NCBI RefSeq assembly: GCF_006210265.1
Contig: NZ_VCNC01000001.1
Coordinates: 1,064,843-1,128,842 of the forward strand
From: Desulfovibrio sp. UCD-KL4C
Lineage (GTDB): Bacteria; Desulfobacterota; Desulfovibrionia; Desulfovibrionales; Desulfovibrionaceae
DNA: 64,000 nucleotides
Direction: 5' to 3'
Below, one piece after another: positions 60,345-64,000 of the stretch. How positions within the stretch are numbered: position 1 is the first letter of the stretch; each line of letters begins with the position of its first letter. The notes beneath the pieces were generated by a model. It saw only the letters and a list, made by a program, of their open reading frames with translations. It was not told the DNA's origin and searched no databases. Both the position numbers and the translations under genes were made by a program.

Positions 60345-62417
60345 TTATATTTGAATATTGAGCCGCTCCATCTTGGAGTATAAAGTATTGCGTCCGATTC
60401 CCAGCGCTTTAGCCGTTTTACTGATATTTCCCTTATGAAAATCTAATGCTTCTCGAATAGCGTCTTCCTCTCTTTTCTTGAGCTGAAATCCACTGTTTAA
60501 AGACGGGCTACCTCCAATTGGTTGGTTTGTGATTTTTTCTATAAGATAAGGTGGCAAGTGTTCCTTTTTAAGCCACACTCCAGACAGATTATTCACTGCG
60601 TATTCAACACAGTTGACCAACTCTCTAACGTTTCCAGGCCAGTTGTAGGCCATTAAAACCTCATTAACATCAGGGAGCATTCCTTCGCAAGGAATACCGA
60701 ACTCTTTACACAGGCGATCTAAGTGGTACTCAGCCAGCAATATAGTGTCATTTCCTCGTTCACGTAGAGGAGGAAGATCTACCCCCACCACATTAAGGCG
60801 GTAAAACAGGTCTTCACGGAAGAGTCCTTGTTTGACAAGTTCAGGCAAATCTTTGTTTGTGGCTGCTATTATTTTTACGTCAACCGGATGAGGGGTCGTT
60901 CCACCAACAGGGACAATCGTTCGTTCTTCTAAGGCTCTGAGTAAGTTGACTTGCTGGGAAAGTGGCATTTCCGAAATTTCATCTAGAAACAGAACGCCTT
61001 TATCTGCCATTTGAAATTTGCCGATACGCCCCTTTTTAGCAGCTCCTGTGAAAGATCCTCCACTATACCCAAAGAGTTCACTTTGAACTAATTCTTCGGA
61101 AAAAGATCCGCAATTCACGGCAACAAATGGATTTTTTGAGCGGGGTCCTGCTTGATGGATGCCCCTAGCGAATAGTTCCTTACCTGTGCCGGATTCTCCA
61201 TACAGTATTACCGTTGAAGGGGTTCTGGCAGCTCTGGACGCTTGGCTTATTGCCTGACGCATAGGTCTACTGGAATGAAGAATATGTTCAAATCCTTCGG
61301 GATATTTTTCTAGTTTAGGTTCTGTGTTAAGGGGGTCTTTTTTCGCAGAAACAGCGAATTGATGCGAGGTCTGTTTTTCACAAATACTTACTATTGTATC
61401 TATGCGCGTGCCAGTTGGGCTAAAAACGTTTAAAGCGCGAACAAATAGATCTGGATTGATCCGGCAGCGCATGACTATGGGTTCACGTTTTGAAGTTGTT
61501 TTTGTCTCGGTAAGAAATTTGTCATAGTCGAAGAACTCTTCAGCCTTGCGACCTTGCAATGTTCCCCATGTATTTCCAAGTAAGACATCGGCAGCGCTGT
61601 TAGCACTTATAATTATTCCTGATTTATCAAGAGACAGAATACCGGTCATAACAGAATTGAACATTGAAGAGAAAAGCGAACCTAGCTGTCCTTCCAGCTC
61701 TGAACAATAAAGACGACACAGCTGTTGCTCCAACGCTCTAGTGGCCTGAAGAACAATCTTTAAACTTTTTGTATGATCTGAGCTCTTGGGGCCTGAGATA
61801 TCGAAACATCCCCATATACTACCATGAGGATCTATAATCGGGGCAGCGGTACAGCTCCAGCTATGATGACTGCGGCAGAAATGCTCTTCCCCGAAAACTT
61901 GCATTGGACAGCCTGTGTTCAATGCAGTTCCTATTGCATTCGTACCCACGCTGTCTTCGGACCAATTAGCCCCTGGACCAAAATTTAACTTATCTGCCTG
62001 TCGTAATATTTCGAGGTCTCCGCATGTGCGCGCAACGCGACCTTTAGCATTAGTAAATGTCATTAATAACCCAGTGCCGCGTATGGCTTCATAGGCTGAA
62101 CTTTCAACCTCTCCGCAAATCTTCCGGAGCGTTGAGGTAAATGGTTCTAATTCCGTCATGGGAGTAAAATCCCAACAGCTTCGCGGAGATGGATCAATAG
62201 ACATCTCCATACATCTTCTCCACGAATCAATGATGTTCTTGTTTAAGCGTCCTAAATTGACTTGTCTGCCTTCCACAAAATGTTTCCATTGGGAATAGTC
62301 TACCTGTGGTCCCCTTTGGACGCGCGGTGCGGACAGCGGATATTCTACTGATGTAGTGTTATCGATATTCGCTGTGCAAATTTCAAAGCCATTATCGTCT
62401 CTAAGGAGTATATGCAT
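60345..62417 (-). CDS. acoR: AcoR-type sigma-54 enhancer-binding activator
   Basis: 690 residues. N-terminal GAF-like sensor (about 90-230, TGLLMTFTNAKGRVARTCGD), PAS (about 255-350), AAA+ domain (about 385-610) with Walker A YGESGTGKE, and a C-terminal Fis-type helix-turn-helix (EREDAIREAL... GNISKTAKALGIGRNTLY). The sigma-54 contact loop is GSFTGA rather than GAFTGA. This is the layout of AcoR, the acetoin-responsive activator. Divergent from acoC with shared upstream motifs. GGAGG precedes the start. Confidence 0.9.
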   Translation of the reverse strand: MHILLRDDNGFEICTANIDNTTSVEYPLSAPRVQRGPQVDYSQWKHFVEGRQVNLGRLNKNIIDSWRRCMEMSIDPSPRSCWDFTPMTELEPFTSTLRKICGEVESSAYEAIRGTGLLMTFTNAKGRVARTCGDLEILRQADKLNFGPGANWSEDSVGTNAIGTALNTGCPMQVFGEEHFCRSHHSWSCTAAPIIDPHGSIWGCFDISGPKSSDHTKSLKIVLQATRALEQQLCRLYCSELEGQLGSLFSSMFNSVMTGILSLDKSGIIISANSAADVLLGNTWGTLQGRKAEEFFDYDKFLTETKTTSKREPIVMRCRINPDLFVRALNVFSPTGTRIDTIVSICEKQTSHQFAVSAKKDPLNTEPKLEKYPEGFEHILHSSRPMRQAISQASRAARTPSTVILYGESGTGKELFARGIHQAGPRSKNPFVAVNCGSFSEELVQSELFGYSGGSFTGAAKKGRIGKFQMADKGVLFLDEISEMPLSQQVNLLRALEERTIVPVGGTTPHPVDVKIIAATNKDLPELVKQGLFREDLFYRLNVVGVDLPPLRERGNDTILLAEYHLDRLCKEFGIPCEGMLPDVNEVLMAYNWPGNVRELVNCVEYAVNNLSGVWLKKEHLPPYLIEKITNQPIGGSPSLNSGFQLKKREEDAIREALDFHKGNISKTAKALGIGRNTLYSKMERLNIQI

Positions 62418-62494
62418 TCTCAGCCTCCGTAATAAAACGAAAAAGAGTTATAACAGTATTAAGTTTTTGACCCATCTATGTTCTTACTGTCAAG

Positions 62495-62615
62495 TGTTCG
62501 TATTTCGAACATATTTGCCTCGTCACTGAATAATTTATTTCTTTAATATCGGGATCATGCACGTTTTATAACACTCTTTTAACCTTGAGTCGCTCAGTTG
62601 TTCCACTCCTGAACA
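62495..62615. promoter_or_regulatory. Two TGTTC-N7-GAACA sites between acoR and acoC
   Basis: TGTTC-GTATTTC-GAACA at 62495-62511 and TGTTC-CACTCCT-GAACA at 62599-62615, both 17 bp. They lie 65-185 bases before the sigma-54 promoter of acoC and upstream of the divergent acoR start, so AcoR could activate acoC and control itself. Confidence 0.65.
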
Positions 62616-62677
62616 GAATTTATTATATATAACAATACAAATTCGTATATCTTATTGAAATATATTAAATTATAGCG

Positions 62678-62694
62678 TTGGCACCGCCATTGCA
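62678..62694 (+). promoter_or_regulatory. Sigma-54 promoter of acoC
   Basis: TTGGCACCGCCATTGCA, an almost exact consensus: GG at 62680-62681, GC at 62692-62693, ten bases between. Forty-two bases before the acoC start. Confidence 0.92.
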
Positions 62695-62735
62695 GTCCTT
62701 CTGTTCTAATACGTTTAAAAACAGGAGGATTGGTC

Positions 62736-64000
62736 ATGGCTCAACAAGTGATCATGCCCAAATGGGGCTTGACCATGAAAGAAGGAAAAGTCGTTCGCTG
62801 GCTCAAAGGCGAAGGGGAATCGGTAGAATCCGGTGAACCTCTATTTGAGGTGGAAACTGACAAAATTACCAACTCAGTGGAAGCTTCAGCCAGTGGGATC
62901 TTGTCCCAAATCATTGTCCCCGAAGGCGAGACAGCCGCTGTTCAAGCTGTCCTTGCTGTAATTACAGCGCCAGGTGAAAAGCCTGATGAAATTGCCAGTG
63001 GAACTGTTAGTTCTAAGCAACCTGAAGTGTCCGCCAACACCGATGGAGAGAAAGTAACTTCTAAATCTGCTGACGTTCCAGTGGAAGACGGAGAGTTTGT
63101 TCGTGCTATGCCTGCAGCGCGAAAACTCGCTGAAGAACTAAATGTTGTTATGTCCACGGTTACAGGTACCGGTCCTAACGGTGCTATTACAATGAAAGAT
63201 GTGCAAACGGTTGCTGATGCTGCTTTCTCCGGTATCAACGCAAGTCCTAAAGCCATCGAATTTGCCCGCAAGAAAGGTATCGATCTCAGCCAGATTAATG
63301 GAACAGGAGAAGGCGATAAAATCACTAAAGCTGATATCTTGCGGGCTATGAACCCCGTTGCAGATCAATCTACTTCAGTAGCTCCTGCCGTCGCTAAAGA
63401 TACTATCGTGCCTATGGACGGTGTTCGTAAGTTGATCGCAGATAACATGCATGCCAGCCTCAACAATGCCGCTCAGCTCTCTGTTTTTGTAGAGATAGAC
63501 GTTACTGAAATAGTACAGCTCCGCACCACACTCTTGTTACGTAATAAGCGGAACTCCGAATACAGATTGTCATATAATGACATAGTATCTTACGCAGTAT
63601 GTCGCGCTCTCAAACGTCATCCTATTATGAATTCCACACTACAGGACGACGGTATCCACATTCATGAACATGTTAATTTGGGCATTGCAGTAGCTCTACC
63701 TAACGGGCTTATTGTGCCTAATATTAAGCTGGCTGACAGTTTTACACTGGAAGAGCTTAAGACTGAAATTAAAGATGTTGTAGGTCGATCACGCTCGGGA
63801 GGCCTTAACATGGATGAAATTGCCGGAGGTACATTTACTATCAGTAATGTAAGTATGCTCGGTGTAGATGGGTTTACCCCTATCCTTAACCCCCCAGAAA
63901 CTGGAATACTAGGCGTCGGACGCATCATCGAAAAGCCGGCAGTTAAAGATGGTGAAATCAAAATCAGAAAGATGATGACGCTTTCACTGACATTCAACCA
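62736..64000 (+). CDS. acoC: Acetoin dehydrogenase E2 (dihydrolipoamide acetyltransferase), cut by right edge
   Basis: At least 421 residues, running off the window. Lipoyl domain at residues 2-78 with lipoyl-lysine Lys43 in VETDKITN; two peripheral-subunit-binding domains, about 127-165 (AMPAARKLAEELNV...TGPNGAITMKDV) and about 170-210 (SPKAIEFARKKGIDL...GEGDKITKADI); then the catalytic domain from about 230. The window ends inside TLSLTFN(H/Q), where the active HxxxDG motif begins. With acoR, lipBA and the butanediol dehydrogenase it points to the acetoin-cleaving complex; acoA/acoB/acoL are not seen to the left. AGGAGG precedes ATG 62736. Confidence 0.9.
   Translation, partial: MAQQVIMPKWGLTMKEGKVVRWLKGEGESVESGEPLFEVETDKITNSVEASASGILSQIIVPEGETAAVQAVLAVITAPGEKPDEIASGTVSSKQPEVSANTDGEKVTSKSADVPVEDGEFVRAMPAARKLAEELNVVMSTVTGTGPNGAITMKDVQTVADAAFSGINASPKAIEFARKKGIDLSQINGTGEGDKITKADILRAMNPVADQSTSVAPAVAKDTIVPMDGVRKLIADNMHASLNNAAQLSVFVEIDVTEIVQLRTTLLLRNKRNSEYRLSYNDIVSYAVCRALKRHPIMNSTLQDDGIHIHEHVNLGIAVALPNGLIVPNIKLADSFTLEELKTEIKDVVGRSRSGGLNMDEIAGGTFTISNVSMLGVDGFTPILNPPETGILGVGRIIEKPAVKDGEIKIRKMMTLSLTFN

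Overview
The window is AT-rich chromosomal DNA that reads like a Desulfovibrio-type sulfate reducer (Desulfobacterota; family-level placement is inference from gene content). Clues are a superoxide reductase of the neelaredoxin type, bacteriohemerythrin, HDOD and HD-GYP signalling proteins, a long UbiD-type decarboxylase like those of the futalosine menaquinone route, and sigma-54 controlled fermentation genes. No rRNA, intact tRNA, CRISPR array or transposase was seen.

Region 1 (1-10.4 kb): a Pel exopolysaccharide operon entered in the middle: a TPR protein cut by the left edge, a SPOR/TPR/beta-barrel protein (together a split PelB), PelD with an intact c-di-GMP I-site, PelE, PelF, PelG, a PelX-like nucleotide-sugar epimerase and an HDOD protein. 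A strong bidirectional terminator closes it.

Region 2 (10.4-24.7 kb): stress, redox and sensing genes, almost all on the minus strand: persulfide-dioxygenase/rhodanese fusion, exported superoxide reductase, pyruvate-decarboxylase-like enzyme, hemerythrin, a Cache-GAF-HD-GYP protein with a large insertion, a YaiI-family protein, an FAD dehydrogenase and a UbiD-family decarboxylase. One large sensor kinase lies on the plus strand.

Region 3 (25.2-31.9 kb): an accessory island with a 16-bp repeat near each end, next to a broken tRNA-Arg(CCU). It carries a DUF6573-like gene, a three-gene envelope set (DUF4384 protein, BamE-like lipoprotein, CHAT protease lipoprotein) and a macro-domain-like protein. 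The CHAT set is the best candidate here for an undescribed system.

Region 4 (31.9-35.5 kb): a decaying type VI secretion locus: frameshifted and truncated tssC, a frame-broken tssJ-like gene, intact tssK and tssL, and a tssM cut down to its N-terminus.

Region 5 (35.6-46.5 kb): sugar metabolism. A fructokinase plus D-lyxose/mannose isomerase pair is followed by a galactose operon (galT, galK, a LacI-type regulator, galM and a complete CUT1 ABC importer) with LacI-like operators at its promoter. Methionine aminopeptidase follows on the minus strand.

Region 6 (47.8-50.4 kb): three tandem paralogues of an unknown family with conserved ends and a variable middle.

Region 7 (50.6-64 kb): an NhaC-type antiporter, a sulfatase-fold protein with Thr in place of the formylglycine residue, a Crp/Fnr regulator and a small thioredoxin system form one operon. 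Then come lipB-lipA, an MBL-fold protein, a butanediol-dehydrogenase-like enzyme, AcoR, and acoC cut by the right edge. Three excellent sigma-54 promoters and four copies of a TGTTC-N7-GAACA motif point to an AcoR-controlled acetoin/butanediol regulon. Lipoate synthesis shares the promoter class.
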